Source: Urechidicola croceus (GTDB lineage Bacteria; Bacteroidota; Bacteroidia; Flavobacteriales; Flavobacteriaceae). Taken from it: 64,000 nt of DNA. The stretch lies in contig NZ_CP017478.1 in the NCBI RefSeq assembly GCF_001761325.1, positions 3,059,501 through 3,123,500 of the forward strand. Reading direction: 5' to 3'. Each line of letters starts with the position of its first letter. The stretch's first letter is position 1. Made by a program: the position numbers and the translations under genes. Positions 37,532-46,302 of this stretch are shown piece after piece. The notes under the pieces were generated by a model. It did no database searches and was not told the origin of the DNA. It was given only the letters and a program-made list of their open reading frames with translations.

Positions 37532-37810
37532 TTAAAGGATTGCGAAAATATCGCTTTCTCTCATTATTAAATAATCATTTCCATCTACAGTTAATTCTGT
37601 TCCTGCGTATTTTCCATAAAGAACAGTATCTCCAACTTTTACAGTTGTTGGTTCGTCTTTAGTACCTTTACCAACAGCAACAACTTTTCCTCTTTGTGGT
37701 TTCTCTTTTGCTGAATCAGGAATGATGATTCCGCTAGCGGTTGTTGTTTCAGCAGGTGCTGGTTCAACCAAAACTCTATCAGCTAATGGTTTTATGTTTA
37801 TTTTACTCAT
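37532..37810 (-). CDS. groS: Co-chaperonin GroES (10 kDa)
   Basis: GroES caps the GroEL ring through its mobile loop. The 92-residue protein shows [20 protein letters not shown] at the N-terminus, the mobile loop with the hydrophobic IIIP edge, [13 protein letters not shown], then [20 protein letters not shown] and the ending [13 protein letters not shown]. It is the first gene of the groSL operon, with a clear promoter upstream (37855-37886). I see no CIRCE inverted repeat in the leader. Confidence 0.99.
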   Translation of the reverse strand: MSKINIKPLADRVLVEPAPAETTTASGIIIPDSAKEKPQRGKVVAVGKGTKDEPTTVKVGDTVLYGKYAGTELTVDGNDYLIMRESDIFAIL

Positions 37811-37854
37811 CTTAAATTAATTTTATAGTTTGTTAATTCTTTGAATTATTTTTC

Positions 37855-37886
37855 CAAAATTATGCCAAATGGTGTTTTATGACAAA
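37855..37886 (-). promoter_or_regulatory. Promoter for groSL
   Basis: On the minus strand TTTG at 37886-37883, a 20-base spacer and TAATTTTG at 37862-37855 fit the Bacteroidota consensus, about 45 bases before the groS ATG. There is no extra heat-shock element that I can see. Confidence 0.7.
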
Positions 37887-37895
37887 ATGCAAAAA

Positions 37896-37930
37896 AAAAA
37901 TGCCAACGTGTCATTTTCGTTGGCATTTTA
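37896..37930 (-). terminator. secG operon terminator
   Basis: A stem tgccaacg/cgttggca (37901-37908 with 37918-37925) with A and T flanks ends the miaB-secG operon just before the groSL promoter. Confidence 0.8.
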
Positions 37931-37951
37931 AAATTATCTTTCTACTGAACT

Positions 37952-38290
37952 TTATTGTATTGTGTCAGTTGTTGTTGGCGCTTGAGTAGGAAGATCTTGT
38001 ACATCTCTATTGTCTAGAGTTTCTTGTATCATTGTATCTTCTGGTAAATTATCTTTATTTGGCACAGCAAAATTAGATAATAAAATCAACGCTAATAAAG
38101 CAATCGAAAGTGTCCATGTACTTTTATCTAAAAAGTTAGTTGTGCTTTGAACTCCACCGCCAATTGATTGAGATCCACTGCCTCCAAATGAAGAAGATAA
38201 CCCTCCGCCTTTTGGATTTTGAACCATTATAATTAATACGAGTAGCACTGCTACAATCATAATCAAAACTAAAAATAGTGTATAACTCAT
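37952..38290 (-). CDS. secG: Preprotein translocase subunit SecG
   Basis: SecG is the small accessory subunit of the SecYEG channel. The 112-residue protein has two membrane segments (LFLVLIMIVAVLLVLIIMVQ and WTLSIALLALILLSNFAVPN). Between them is the conserved NPKGGGLSSSFGGSGSQSIG loop and the KSTW-type approach to the second helix. The acidic Thr/Gln-rich C-terminal tail (about 85-112) is longer than in E. coli. It is the last gene of the five-gene miaB operon, 3 bases after the TPR gene. Confidence 0.95.
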   Translation of the reverse strand: MSYTLFLVLIMIVAVLLVLIIMVQNPKGGGLSSSFGGSGSQSIGGGVQSTTNFLDKSTWTLSIALLALILLSNFAVPNKDNLPEDTMIQETLDNRDVQDLPTQAPTTTDTIQ

Positions 38291-38293
38291 AAT

Positions 38294-39058
38294 TTATTTT
38301 TTATCTAATAATTTTATTGCTTTTATTCGGTCTGCAAAGAAACTACTTTTTTCTGGATATTTCAAACTTAAAATGCGATATGCTTTTATAGCGTTTTCAT
38401 ATTTTTTTTGCTCTAAATAAACTTTAGCAAGTGTTTCGGTCATCAGGCTATCATAATCGGCTTTGTTGTGTTCAATTAATGTTGAATTTGAATCAATATT
38501 CTTGACTGGTCTTATCTTTGGGTTTTTAGCTATAAATTTATCAATTAAGTCAAATTTTACTTCTCTATTATCCTTTTTTTCTTCTCTTTTAATTGGTGTA
38601 AATGTTCCTAATTGAAGCCATTCATTGAAAGAATGAGATTCTGAACTTTCAAATTCTAAAGGTTTTCCTATTTCAAGTATTTCAGTATTTTGCTTATTCT
38701 TTTTAGGAGAAAAGGTGTTTTTTATTTTTTGATGTAGTGATTTTACAACTTCAGCATCAATCACTTCAATTTCTTCTAAAATTACTTGTTCAGAATCATT
38801 AGCTATTGTTTTTTTATCAAAAAACTGAGAAGATGTAATAAAATCAAATAAAATACTTCTGTCAGCAGTATAAGCGGCTGTAGTTTTGAGTGTTTGATTG
38901 TATCTAAAACTATCTTGATTTTTAAGACCTTTTAAATAAATTGCTCTAGCAGATTGAAAATATGGAAACGTATTTATTATATCCTCTAATTCATCAGTAT
39001 GGGCTTTATTGATGTCTTTAGGTGAATTAAGTAAATATGTAAATTCTTGAGTATTCAT
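38294..39058 (-). CDS. TPR-containing protein of the lptE-secG operon, function unknown
   Basis: This 254-residue cytoplasmic-type protein has no signal peptide. The N-terminus (TYLLNSPKDINKAHTDELED, then FPYFQSARAIYLKGLK) forms a helical domain often seen in Bacteroidota proteins at this locus. The middle is charged and low in hydrophobic residues. A tetratricopeptide repeat lies near residues 200-245 (ETLAKVYLEQKKYENAIKAY, RILSLKYPEKSSFFADRIKA). It probably binds a partner protein. It lies 1 base after lptE and 3 before secG, so it may serve envelope biogenesis, but this is only neighbourhood evidence. Confidence 0.75.
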   Translation of the reverse strand: MNTQEFTYLLNSPKDINKAHTDELEDIINTFPYFQSARAIYLKGLKNQDSFRYNQTLKTTAAYTADRSILFDFITSSQFFDKKTIANDSEQVILEEIEVIDAEVVKSLHQKIKNTFSPKKNKQNTEILEIGKPLEFESSESHSFNEWLQLGTFTPIKREEKKDNREVKFDLIDKFIAKNPKIRPVKNIDSNSTLIEHNKADYDSLMTETLAKVYLEQKKYENAIKAYRILSLKYPEKSSFFADRIKAIKLLDKK

Positions 39059-39059
39059 T

Positions 39060-39569
39060 TTACCACTGTGCTACTGAAGCATTAAATATATCTTGTGTTA
39101 TTCTTTCAAAAATGACTGAAAAAGCATCATCTAAAATACTGCCAGTAAGTTGTGCCTGAGCATCATAATCATGAAAAAAGGAGAAAGTTTGTTCAAATTC
39201 TTTTTCTTCTTCATATTTATTATAATAACGAACATTCACAGTAATTGTCAATCTATTTTGAGCGGCAGTTTGATCGGCGGTTGCCGTCATAGGATTGATT
39301 CTATAACCTGTAATTTCGCCTTCAAATATAATATCACCATCACTTTTAACCAAATCAAGATTTGTTTGACTTATAAATATGTCTTGCAATGCTAATGTGA
39401 ATTGCTGACTTAAAGTTGGTTCGATTAATGGTGCGTTGTTTGGAAAATAATCAATTTGAACAGTTTTTACATCTTCATGTAATGTTACACCTCCAAATGA
39501 ATAAATACCACAACTTTGAGTTGATATTAATAGTAAAAATATACTAATTGTATAAAAAGTTTTTTTCAT
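39060..39569 (-). CDS. lptE: LptE-family outer-membrane lipoprotein (LPS assembly)
   Basis: LptE plugs the LptD barrel that inserts lipopolysaccharide into the outer leaflet. The 169-residue protein has a lipoprotein signal with lipobox STQSC (Cys20), followed by GIYSFGGVTLHEDVKTVQID. The LptE pattern includes YFPNNAPLIEPTLSQQFTLA, a strand IIFEGEITGYRINPMTATAD and LTITVNVRYYNKYEEEKEFE. This is the Bacteroidota form annotated as LptE. It is 1 base downstream of the sigma-54 activator gene. Confidence 0.92.
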   Translation of the reverse strand: MKKTFYTISIFLLLISTQSCGIYSFGGVTLHEDVKTVQIDYFPNNAPLIEPTLSQQFTLALQDIFISQTNLDLVKSDGDIIFEGEITGYRINPMTATADQTAAQNRLTITVNVRYYNKYEEEKEFEQTFSFFHDYDAQAQLTGSILDDAFSVIFERITQDIFNASVAQW

Positions 39570-39570
39570 T

Positions 39571-40809
39571 CTATAGGTCGTATTGTTTTATTTTTCGGTA
39601 CAAGGTTCTTTCAGATATACCAAGTTCTTGTGCCGCTAATTTACGTTTTCCACTATTGCGTTCAAGAGATTTTTTTATCATTTCAAATTCTTTATCCTGA
39701 AGGGATAATGTTTCGTCTTCATCTATTGTTTCTGCAAAGTCATAATCGTCTACTTCAGTTTGATATTTTTTTTGAGGGTAGACTACTTCAACGTTATTAT
39801 CTCTAATCACTTCTGGTTTTTCCTCATTATATATTTTGTTAATTAACTGTTGATTTTTTTCTTCGAAATTGTCATTATTTCCATGTTTCATTAAATCTAA
39901 AGTCAATTTTTTTAAATCATTAATATCACTTCTCATATCAAATAAAACCTTGTACATTATTTCACGCTCATTGGCAAAATCTGATTTTGATTTTGTATCA
40001 GAAATGACTGAAGGTAGATTTCTGTTTCCTTGGGGTAAATATTGTGATAATTTTTCAGAATTAACACTTCTACTTTCTTCTACAACGGATATTTGTTCTG
40101 CAATATTTCGTAACTGTCTAATATTTCCAGGGAAATCATAGTTTTGAAGCCTTGAAATTGCATCATCAGTTAAGCGTATAGTAGGCATTTTATATTTTTG
40201 GGCAAAATCTGAAGCAAACTTTCTAAATAATAAATGAATATCATCTTTTCTTTTTCTAAGTGGAGGAAGGTCTATTTCAATAGTGCTTAACCTATAGTAT
40301 AAATCTTCTCGAAACTTTCCTTTTTCAATTGCGTCGTGCATTTTTAAATTTGTTGCAGCAACTATACGTACATTTGTTTTTTGAACTTTACTTGAACCAA
40401 CTTTAATGAATTCGCCATTTTCTAAAACACGTAATAGGCGTACTTGTGTGGTGAGTGGAAGCTCCCCAACTTCATCTAAAAATATGGTTCCGCCATCTGC
40501 AACTTCAAAATAACCATTTCTTGTTGATGTAGCACCAGTAAAAGAACCTTTTTCATGACCGAATAGTTCACTATCTATAGTTCCTTCTGGTATTGCGCCA
40601 CAGTTAACAGCTATATATTTTGCATGTTTACGATGTGATAAAGCATGAATTATTTTTGGTATACTTTCTTTACCTACACCGCTTTCTCCTGTAACCAATA
40701 CAGAAATATCGGTAGGAGCAACTCGAATTGCTTTTTCAAGAGAACGATTTAATTGAGGGTCGTTTCCTATAATTTCAAAACGTTGTTTAAGTGCTTGTAA
40801 GTTTTCCAT
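39571..40809 (-). CDS. Sigma-54-dependent transcriptional activator without receiver domain
   Basis: This predicted enhancer-binding AAA+ activator of RNA polymerase-sigma54 has 412 residues. The AAA+ domain starts almost at once: Walker A VTGESGVGKESIPKIIH, the sigma-54 loop as GSFTGA (within HEKGSFTGATSTRNGYFE) instead of the usual GAFTGA, Walker B ADGGTIFLDEVGELPL, arginine finger REDLYYRLSTIEIDLPPLR. An acidic linker (about 255-365) leads to a Fis-type helix-turn-helix (RNSGKRKLAAQELGISERTL). There is no receiver or PAS input domain, so control is probably by expression or a partner. The linker has some coiled-coil character. It sits between miaB (7 bases) and lptE (1 base). Confidence 0.95.
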   Translation of the reverse strand: MENLQALKQRFEIIGNDPQLNRSLEKAIRVAPTDISVLVTGESGVGKESIPKIIHALSHRKHAKYIAVNCGAIPEGTIDSELFGHEKGSFTGATSTRNGYFEVADGGTIFLDEVGELPLTTQVRLLRVLENGEFIKVGSSKVQKTNVRIVAATNLKMHDAIEKGKFREDLYYRLSTIEIDLPPLRKRKDDIHLLFRKFASDFAQKYKMPTIRLTDDAISRLQNYDFPGNIRQLRNIAEQISVVEESRSVNSEKLSQYLPQGNRNLPSVISDTKSKSDFANEREIMYKVLFDMRSDINDLKKLTLDLMKHGNNDNFEEKNQQLINKIYNEEKPEVIRDNNVEVVYPQKKYQTEVDDYDFAETIDEDETLSLQDKEFEMIKKSLERNSGKRKLAAQELGISERTLYRKIKQYDL

Positions 40810-40816
40810 TTATTTT

Positions 40817-42268
40817 TTAATTATTGTCAGAATATCCAACAGCATTTCCAAGTAATGTTGCTGAAGTACAATCGTCAACTTTAACATTCACAAAATCTCC
40901 AATTTTATAATGCTCTTTTGGAAATATCACCATTGTATTTTGTGTGTTTCTTCCTTTCCAGTGTAAATTAGATTTTTTTGATTCTCCTTCAATTAAAACC
41001 TCCATTGTTTTGCCAATAAAAGCTTGAGTTCTATATAAACTATGTGATCTTTGTAATTGAATTATTTCTGCTAGTCGTCTTTTTTTGATTTCTTCAGGAA
41101 TATCATCAGGCATTTTTTTTGCGGCAGGAGTTCCAGGTCTTTCAGAGTAAGCAAACATAAATCCATAGTCGTATTTTACATATTCCATCAAACTCAAAGT
41201 GTCTTGATGATCTTCTTCAGTTTCACCACAAAATCCAGTAATCATATCTTGACTAAAAGCACATTCTGGTATAATCTCAAGAATATTGTCAATCAATTGC
41301 ATATATTCTTCACGGGTATGCTGGCGATTCATATTCTTTAATACTTTTGTACTACCAGATTGAACAGGTAAGTGTATGTATTTGCAGATATTTTTATGTT
41401 TAGCCATTACGTGTATCACGTCCAAACTCATATCTTGCGGATTAGATGTTGAGAATCTAAATCTCATTTTTGGAAATTGATTGGCACACATGTCTAATAA
41501 TTGAGCAAAATCAATTGCAGTAGCTTTAGCAATATCAGAAGCCTTTTTAAAATCTTTTTTTAATCCACCTCCATACCATAAGAAACTATCTACATTTTGC
41601 CCTAGTAGAGTTATTTCTTTAAAGTTCTTGTCTGCTAATTCTTGAATTTCTTTTATTATACTCTGAGGGTCTCTACTTCGTTCTCTACCTCGAGTAAAAG
41701 GTACAACACAAAATGTACACATATTGTCACATCCTCTTGTAATTGATACAAATGCTGAAACTCCATTAGAATTTAATCGAACGGGTGATACATCTCCATA
41801 AGTTTCATCTTTTGATAAAATTACGTTTACGGCATCTCTTCCTGCATCAATCTCTTTAAGTAAATTTGGTAAATCACGATAAGCATCAGGACCAACTACT
41901 AAGTCAACAATTTTTTCTTCTTCTAAGAACTTTTCTTTTAAACGTTCTGCCATACAGCCTAGAACTCCAACTTTCATAGTGGGATTTATTCTCTTAACTG
42001 CATTGTATTTTTGTAAACGTTTTCGAACTGTTTGTTCTGCTTTATCACGAATAGAACAAGTATTTACCAATACTAAATCGGCATTTTCAATTTTAGTTGT
42101 AGTGTTAAAACCTTGTTCAGCTAATATTGATGCTACAATCTCGCTGTCATTCAAATTCATTTGACAACCGTAACTTTCAATATATAATTTTTTCTTATTA
42201 CCTTCTTTGTGTTCGGTAACAAGTGCTTGTCCCTGATTTTTCTCTACAATTACATTTTCACTTTTCAT
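40817..42268 (-). CDS. miaB: tRNA-2-methylthio-N6-dimethylallyladenosine synthase MiaB
   Basis: MiaB is a radical SAM methylthiotransferase that modifies A37 of tRNAs reading codons that begin with U. From the ATG at 42268 the product has 483 residues; the frame runs 57 bases further upstream through the promoter and is not used. The UPF0004 domain carries YIESYGCQMNLNDSEIVASI, VNTCSIRDKAEQ and VGVLGCMAERLKEK, holding the auxiliary cluster. The radical SAM core has VSITRGCDNMCTFCVVPFTR. The TRAM domain at the C-terminus includes EVLIEGESKKSNLHWKGR. It heads the operon miaB - activator - lptE - TPR - secG. Confidence 0.97.
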   Translation of the reverse strand: MKSENVIVEKNQGQALVTEHKEGNKKKLYIESYGCQMNLNDSEIVASILAEQGFNTTTKIENADLVLVNTCSIRDKAEQTVRKRLQKYNAVKRINPTMKVGVLGCMAERLKEKFLEEEKIVDLVVGPDAYRDLPNLLKEIDAGRDAVNVILSKDETYGDVSPVRLNSNGVSAFVSITRGCDNMCTFCVVPFTRGRERSRDPQSIIKEIQELADKNFKEITLLGQNVDSFLWYGGGLKKDFKKASDIAKATAIDFAQLLDMCANQFPKMRFRFSTSNPQDMSLDVIHVMAKHKNICKYIHLPVQSGSTKVLKNMNRQHTREEYMQLIDNILEIIPECAFSQDMITGFCGETEEDHQDTLSLMEYVKYDYGFMFAYSERPGTPAAKKMPDDIPEEIKKRRLAEIIQLQRSHSLYRTQAFIGKTMEVLIEGESKKSNLHWKGRNTQNTMVIFPKEHYKIGDFVNVKVDDCTSATLLGNAVGYSDNN

Positions 42269-42285
42269 ATACTCAAATTGGTTTG

Positions 42286-42318
42286 CAAAGATACAACCAA
42301 AAAAACAAATATGACAAA
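42286..42318 (-). promoter_or_regulatory. Promoter of the miaB-secG operon
   Basis: On the minus strand TTTG at 42318-42315, a 21-base spacer and TATCTTTG at 42293-42286 match the consensus. The ATG at 42268 is 18 bases beyond the -7 box. Confidence 0.7.
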
Positions 42319-42394
42319 TTGTCACGCTAATTTTAACGCAACTTTAATAGATGTTATGCATCTACTATTTAATAACTAATTAAATTATAAAATT

Positions 42395-43621
42395 ATGAAA
42401 ACAAAATACTTGGCAGTTCTATTGTTGTTAAATGTATTCTTTACATCTTGTGATGGAGATAATTATGAAATAATTAATCTTGCGACACCTGAAGTAATGG
42501 ATATGGAGACGTTTAGATCTTCAGTTGAAATCACTACACCTATTGATATTATCGAATCGGGTAAAATTTATGCTTATAATAATTTAGTTCTTATTAATGA
42601 TATTGATAGCGGAATCCATATTATAGATAATTCTGATCCTAGTCACCCAGTTAAAAAATCTTTTATTAAAATTATTGCAAATAGAGATATGGAGATAAAA
42701 GAGAATTATTTATATGCCGATAGTTTGATGGATTTATTGGTTTTTGATATTTCAGATATAAATAACATTCACGAAGTGTCAAGATTAGAGAACGTTTTTC
42801 CTGAATATTTAAATCCACCTACAGTGGATAATTTAGTTGTTGATTATGGAGAATTTTATTTTGGTAATGATGAGGTTATTGTTGGTTGGACTATTTCTCA
42901 AGAAAGGAGAAAAGTTGTTGAGGCTTCTGGCCCAATTGTGAATGATACTTTTTTGAATGCTGGAGAATCTGTTGGACAAGGAGGGTCACTAGCAAGGTTT
43001 AAAATTATTGAAGACCATTTATATGCGGTCGATAATCATAATATTAACATATTTAATATCAATAATTTAGAATCTCCAGTTGAATTGGAGGAAGTTCCGG
43101 TTGGTTTTGGAATAGAAACAATTTTTAATAGAGGAAATCATTTATTTTTAGGAAGTACAAATGGAATGTTTGTTTATGATATCTCATCTTTAGCAACACC
43201 TGAATATGTTTCTCAATTTACACATGCTACTGCTTGTGATCCTGTTGTAGTTGATGGAGATTATGCATATATAACTCTAAGAGGAGGAAATGCATGTGGC
43301 GCTTTTGAAAGCAGTCTTGAAATTGTTGATATAAATGATATTAACAATCCGTTTTTAGTTAAGACATATCCAATGGACAATCCTTATGGTTTAGGTTTAA
43401 AGAATGATTTACTTTTTATATGTGATGGAGATTCAGGTTTAAAAGTTTATAATAGAGAAAATGTGGAAGATTTAGATTTATTAAACACTTTTGAAAATGT
43501 AATAGCCTATGATGTAATTCCAATGGAAAATCATCTGCTAATGATAGGAGGAAATAAGTTGGTTCAATATAATTATTCTGATAATGGGCTTGAATTACTA
43601 AGTCAGTTTTCATTAAATTAA
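42395..43621 (+). CDS. LVIVD-repeat-type beta-propeller lipoprotein
   Basis: This is a predicted surface- or periplasm-anchored lipoprotein of 408 residues. The signal ends in the lipobox FTSC (Cys19). The rest is a series of short units of the form loop-strand-'VFDISDINNIHEVSRLE', for example GIHIIDNSDPSHPVKKSFIK, LLVFDISDINNIHEVS, NINIFNINNLESPVELEEV, MFVYDISSLATPEYVSQFTH and LEIVDINDINNPFLVKTY. These are typical of LVIVD or choice-of-anchor propellers. There is no enzyme motif. It is a single gene between miaB (divergent) and topA, with its own terminator. Function unknown. Confidence 0.85.
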   Translation: MKTKYLAVLLLLNVFFTSCDGDNYEIINLATPEVMDMETFRSSVEITTPIDIIESGKIYAYNNLVLINDIDSGIHIIDNSDPSHPVKKSFIKIIANRDMEIKENYLYADSLMDLLVFDISDINNIHEVSRLENVFPEYLNPPTVDNLVVDYGEFYFGNDEVIVGWTISQERRKVVEASGPIVNDTFLNAGESVGQGGSLARFKIIEDHLYAVDNHNINIFNINNLESPVELEEVPVGFGIETIFNRGNHLFLGSTNGMFVYDISSLATPEYVSQFTHATACDPVVVDGDYAYITLRGGNACGAFESSLEIVDINDINNPFLVKTYPMDNPYGLGLKNDLLFICDGDSGLKVYNRENVEDLDLLNTFENVIAYDVIPMENHLLMIGGNKLVQYNYSDNGLELLSQFSLN

Positions 43622-43636
43622 TATTAATTAATCTAG

Positions 43637-43668
43637 TAAAACCGTGCCTTTCGGCGCGGTTTTTTGTT
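43637..43668 (+). terminator. Terminator after the LVIVD-type lipoprotein gene
   Basis: A GC-rich stem aaccgtgcc/ggcgcggtt (with a G-T pair) around tttc, followed by six T. It occupies about 43639-43660 plus the T tract. Confidence 0.88.
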
Positions 43669-43771
43669 TTTTTAACAATACTGTTTCATAAGTTTTAAAA
43701 ATCTTATATACATTTGCAAACCTAAAATACCTATTATATATAGGTGTTGTTGATACAAATAGACAATAAAT

Positions 43772-46255
43772 ATGGCAAAGAATTTAGTAATAGTTGAGTC
43801 ACCGGCAAAAGCCAAAACAATAGAAAAATTTCTTGGAAAAGATTTTCAAGTAGAGTCAAGTTTTGGACATATTGCTGACTTACCATCAAAGGAATTAGGG
43901 ATAAATGTAGAGGGAGATTTTATGCCAAAGTATACAGTTTCAACTGATAAAAAAGCAGTTGTTAAGAAACTGAAAGATTTAGCAAAAAAAGCAGATACTG
44001 TTTGGTTAGCAAGTGATGAAGATCGAGAAGGAGAAGCTATCGCTTGGCATTTATACGAACAATTAAAATTAAAGGAAGAGCAAACGAAACGTATTGTTTT
44101 TCATGAGATTACCAAAGGAGCAATTTTAAAAGCAGTTGAAAACCCAAGAAGTATCAATTATAATTTAGTTAATGCTCAGCAAGCAAGAAGAGTATTAGAT
44201 AGATTAGTTGGTTATGAACTTTCACCAGTATTATGGAGGAAAGTTAAAGGAGGTTTGTCTGCAGGTCGAGTTCAGTCAGTTGCCGTTCGGTTAATTGTTG
44301 AGAGAGAACGTGAAATTCAAAATTTTGAGACAAAGGCATCTTATAGAATTGATGCTGAATTTGTAAATAAAGAAGGTAAAAAATTTAAAGCCAAACTGCC
44401 AAAGAACTTTGAATCAAGAACTAAAGCTGAAGCATTTTTAAATTCATGTATTGGAACAGAGTTTTCAATTTCAGATTTAAAAAAGACTCCAGCAAAGAAA
44501 ACTCCAGCAGCACCATTTACAACATCTACATTGCAGCAAGAAGCATCTAGGAAATTGTATTTTCCGGTTGCTAAAACTATGATGATGGCACAGCGCTTAT
44601 ATGAAGCTGGTTTGATTACATATATGAGAACTGATAGTGTAAATCTTTCTAAAGATGCCAAAGAAGCTACTCAGGCTGAAATTATTTCTTCATATGGAGA
44701 GAAGTATAGTAAACCAAGAAATTTTAAAACGAAAGCAAAAGGTGCGCAAGAAGCACATGAGGCTATTCGTCCAACAACCATGAGTCAACAATCCATATCA
44801 GTAGATTATGATCAAGATAGATTATATGATTTGATATGGAAGCGAACAATCGCCTCGCAAATGAGTGATGCTCAGTTAGAAAGAACCAATATTAAGGTAG
44901 AGAATTCTACAAATGATAAGATTTTTACAGCAAGTGGACAAATGATTAAATTTGATGGTTTCTTAAAAGTTTATCTAGAAGGAACTGATAATGATGATGA
45001 TGAGCAAGATGGAATGTTACCAACACTTACAGTAGGTGAACTTTTAAAGAATAACTACATTACAGCAACTGAACGTTACACACAACCTCCATATCGATTT
45101 ACTGAGGCATCATTGGTTAAGCAATTAGAAGAACTAGGTATTGGTCGCCCATCAACTTATGCACCAACTATTTCAACAGTTCAAAATAGAGGATATGTTG
45201 AGAAAGGTACAATTGAAGGTATTGAAAGAAATTATGTTCAATTAAAATTAAAAGGCAATGAGGTTAATTCTAAAAAATTAACTGAAAAAGTAGGTTCAGA
45301 TAAGGGAAAATTGGTACCTACTGATATAGGAAATATAGTGAATGACTTTTTAGTTGCTAATTTTGACAATGTTCTTGATTATGGCTTTACAGCCAAGGTA
45401 GAAAGCGATTTTGATGATATAGCTGAAGGTAAAGAAGATTGGACAACAGTAATAAGAGATTTTTATAAAGATTTTCATTCAACTGTTGAATACGTTGCCG
45501 AAAATGCAGAAAGAGAATCTGGTGAACGTATTTTAGGTGATCATCCAGAAACAGGAAGAACCGTATTAGTTCGTTTAGGTAAATTTGGGCCGATGGTTCA
45601 AATTGGTGATAGAGAAGATGAAGATAAAATTTTTGCCAGTTTACAACCAGATCAAAATTTAGGAACAATTACATTAGAAGAAGCTTTAGACCTATTTTTA
45701 TTGCCAAAGACTGTTGGAAATTTTGAAGAAGAAGAAGTAATAATTTCAAATGGTAGATTTGGACCATATATTCGTTTTGGAAAAATGTTTGTTTCACTAC
45801 CAAAAGGTGAAAACCCATTAGAAGTGGACTTTGAAAGAGCTGTGGAGTTGATAAAAGAAAAGCAAAAAGCTGATGCGCCAATTGCTGAATATGAAAACAT
45901 GCCAGTTCAAAAAGGAGTAGGGCGTTTTGGACCTTTTATTAAATGGAATAACATATTTATCAATGTAAACAAGAAATATGACTTTGATAATTTAACATTT
46001 GATAATATTGTTGAATTAATTGAAACTAAAAAGCAAAAGGATATTGATAAAGTAATTCATAATTGGGAAGAAGAAGGAATTAGAGTTGAAAAAGCTCGTT
46101 GGGGTAGATTTAATGTAATCAAAGGAAAGATAAAGATTGAATTGCCAAAAACAACAGAAGCAGAAAAATTGACTTTGGAAGAGGTGAAATCAATGATAGA
46201 GAAAAAAACGCCAAAGAAGAAAACAGCAAGAAAAAAAACAACAAAAAAGAAATAA
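43772..46255 (+). CDS. topA: DNA topoisomerase I
   Basis: This type IA topoisomerase relaxes negative supercoils. The 827-residue protein starts with the Toprim domain (NLVIVESPAKAKTIEKFLGK, SDEDREGEAIAWHLYEQL). It has the catalytic tyrosine in GLITYMRTDSVNLS near residue 290 and FTEASLVKQLEELGIGRPST. The C-terminus lacks cysteine zinc fingers. Instead it has repeated topoisomerase C-terminal units such as GRFGPYIRFGKMFVSLPKGE and GRFGPFIKWNNIFINVNKK, and it ends in a Lys/Arg/Thr tail (KKTPKKKTARKKTTKKK) likely to bind DNA. A TACATTTG box lies at 43709-43716, without a clear TTG. Confidence 0.97.
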   Translation: MAKNLVIVESPAKAKTIEKFLGKDFQVESSFGHIADLPSKELGINVEGDFMPKYTVSTDKKAVVKKLKDLAKKADTVWLASDEDREGEAIAWHLYEQLKLKEEQTKRIVFHEITKGAILKAVENPRSINYNLVNAQQARRVLDRLVGYELSPVLWRKVKGGLSAGRVQSVAVRLIVEREREIQNFETKASYRIDAEFVNKEGKKFKAKLPKNFESRTKAEAFLNSCIGTEFSISDLKKTPAKKTPAAPFTTSTLQQEASRKLYFPVAKTMMMAQRLYEAGLITYMRTDSVNLSKDAKEATQAEIISSYGEKYSKPRNFKTKAKGAQEAHEAIRPTTMSQQSISVDYDQDRLYDLIWKRTIASQMSDAQLERTNIKVENSTNDKIFTASGQMIKFDGFLKVYLEGTDNDDDEQDGMLPTLTVGELLKNNYITATERYTQPPYRFTEASLVKQLEELGIGRPSTYAPTISTVQNRGYVEKGTIEGIERNYVQLKLKGNEVNSKKLTEKVGSDKGKLVPTDIGNIVNDFLVANFDNVLDYGFTAKVESDFDDIAEGKEDWTTVIRDFYKDFHSTVEYVAENAERESGERILGDHPETGRTVLVRLGKFGPMVQIGDREDEDKIFASLQPDQNLGTITLEEALDLFLLPKTVGNFEEEEVIISNGRFGPYIRFGKMFVSLPKGENPLEVDFERAVELIKEKQKADAPIAEYENMPVQKGVGRFGPFIKWNNIFINVNKKYDFDNLTFDNIVELIETKKQKDIDKVIHNWEEEGIRVEKARWGRFNVIKGKIKIELPKTTEAEKLTLEEVKSMIEKKTPKKKTARKKTTKKK

Positions 46256-46302
46256 ATTAGTAAATTAGCCGCGTTTCTAACCCCAAAACGACTCAAATAA
46301 GT

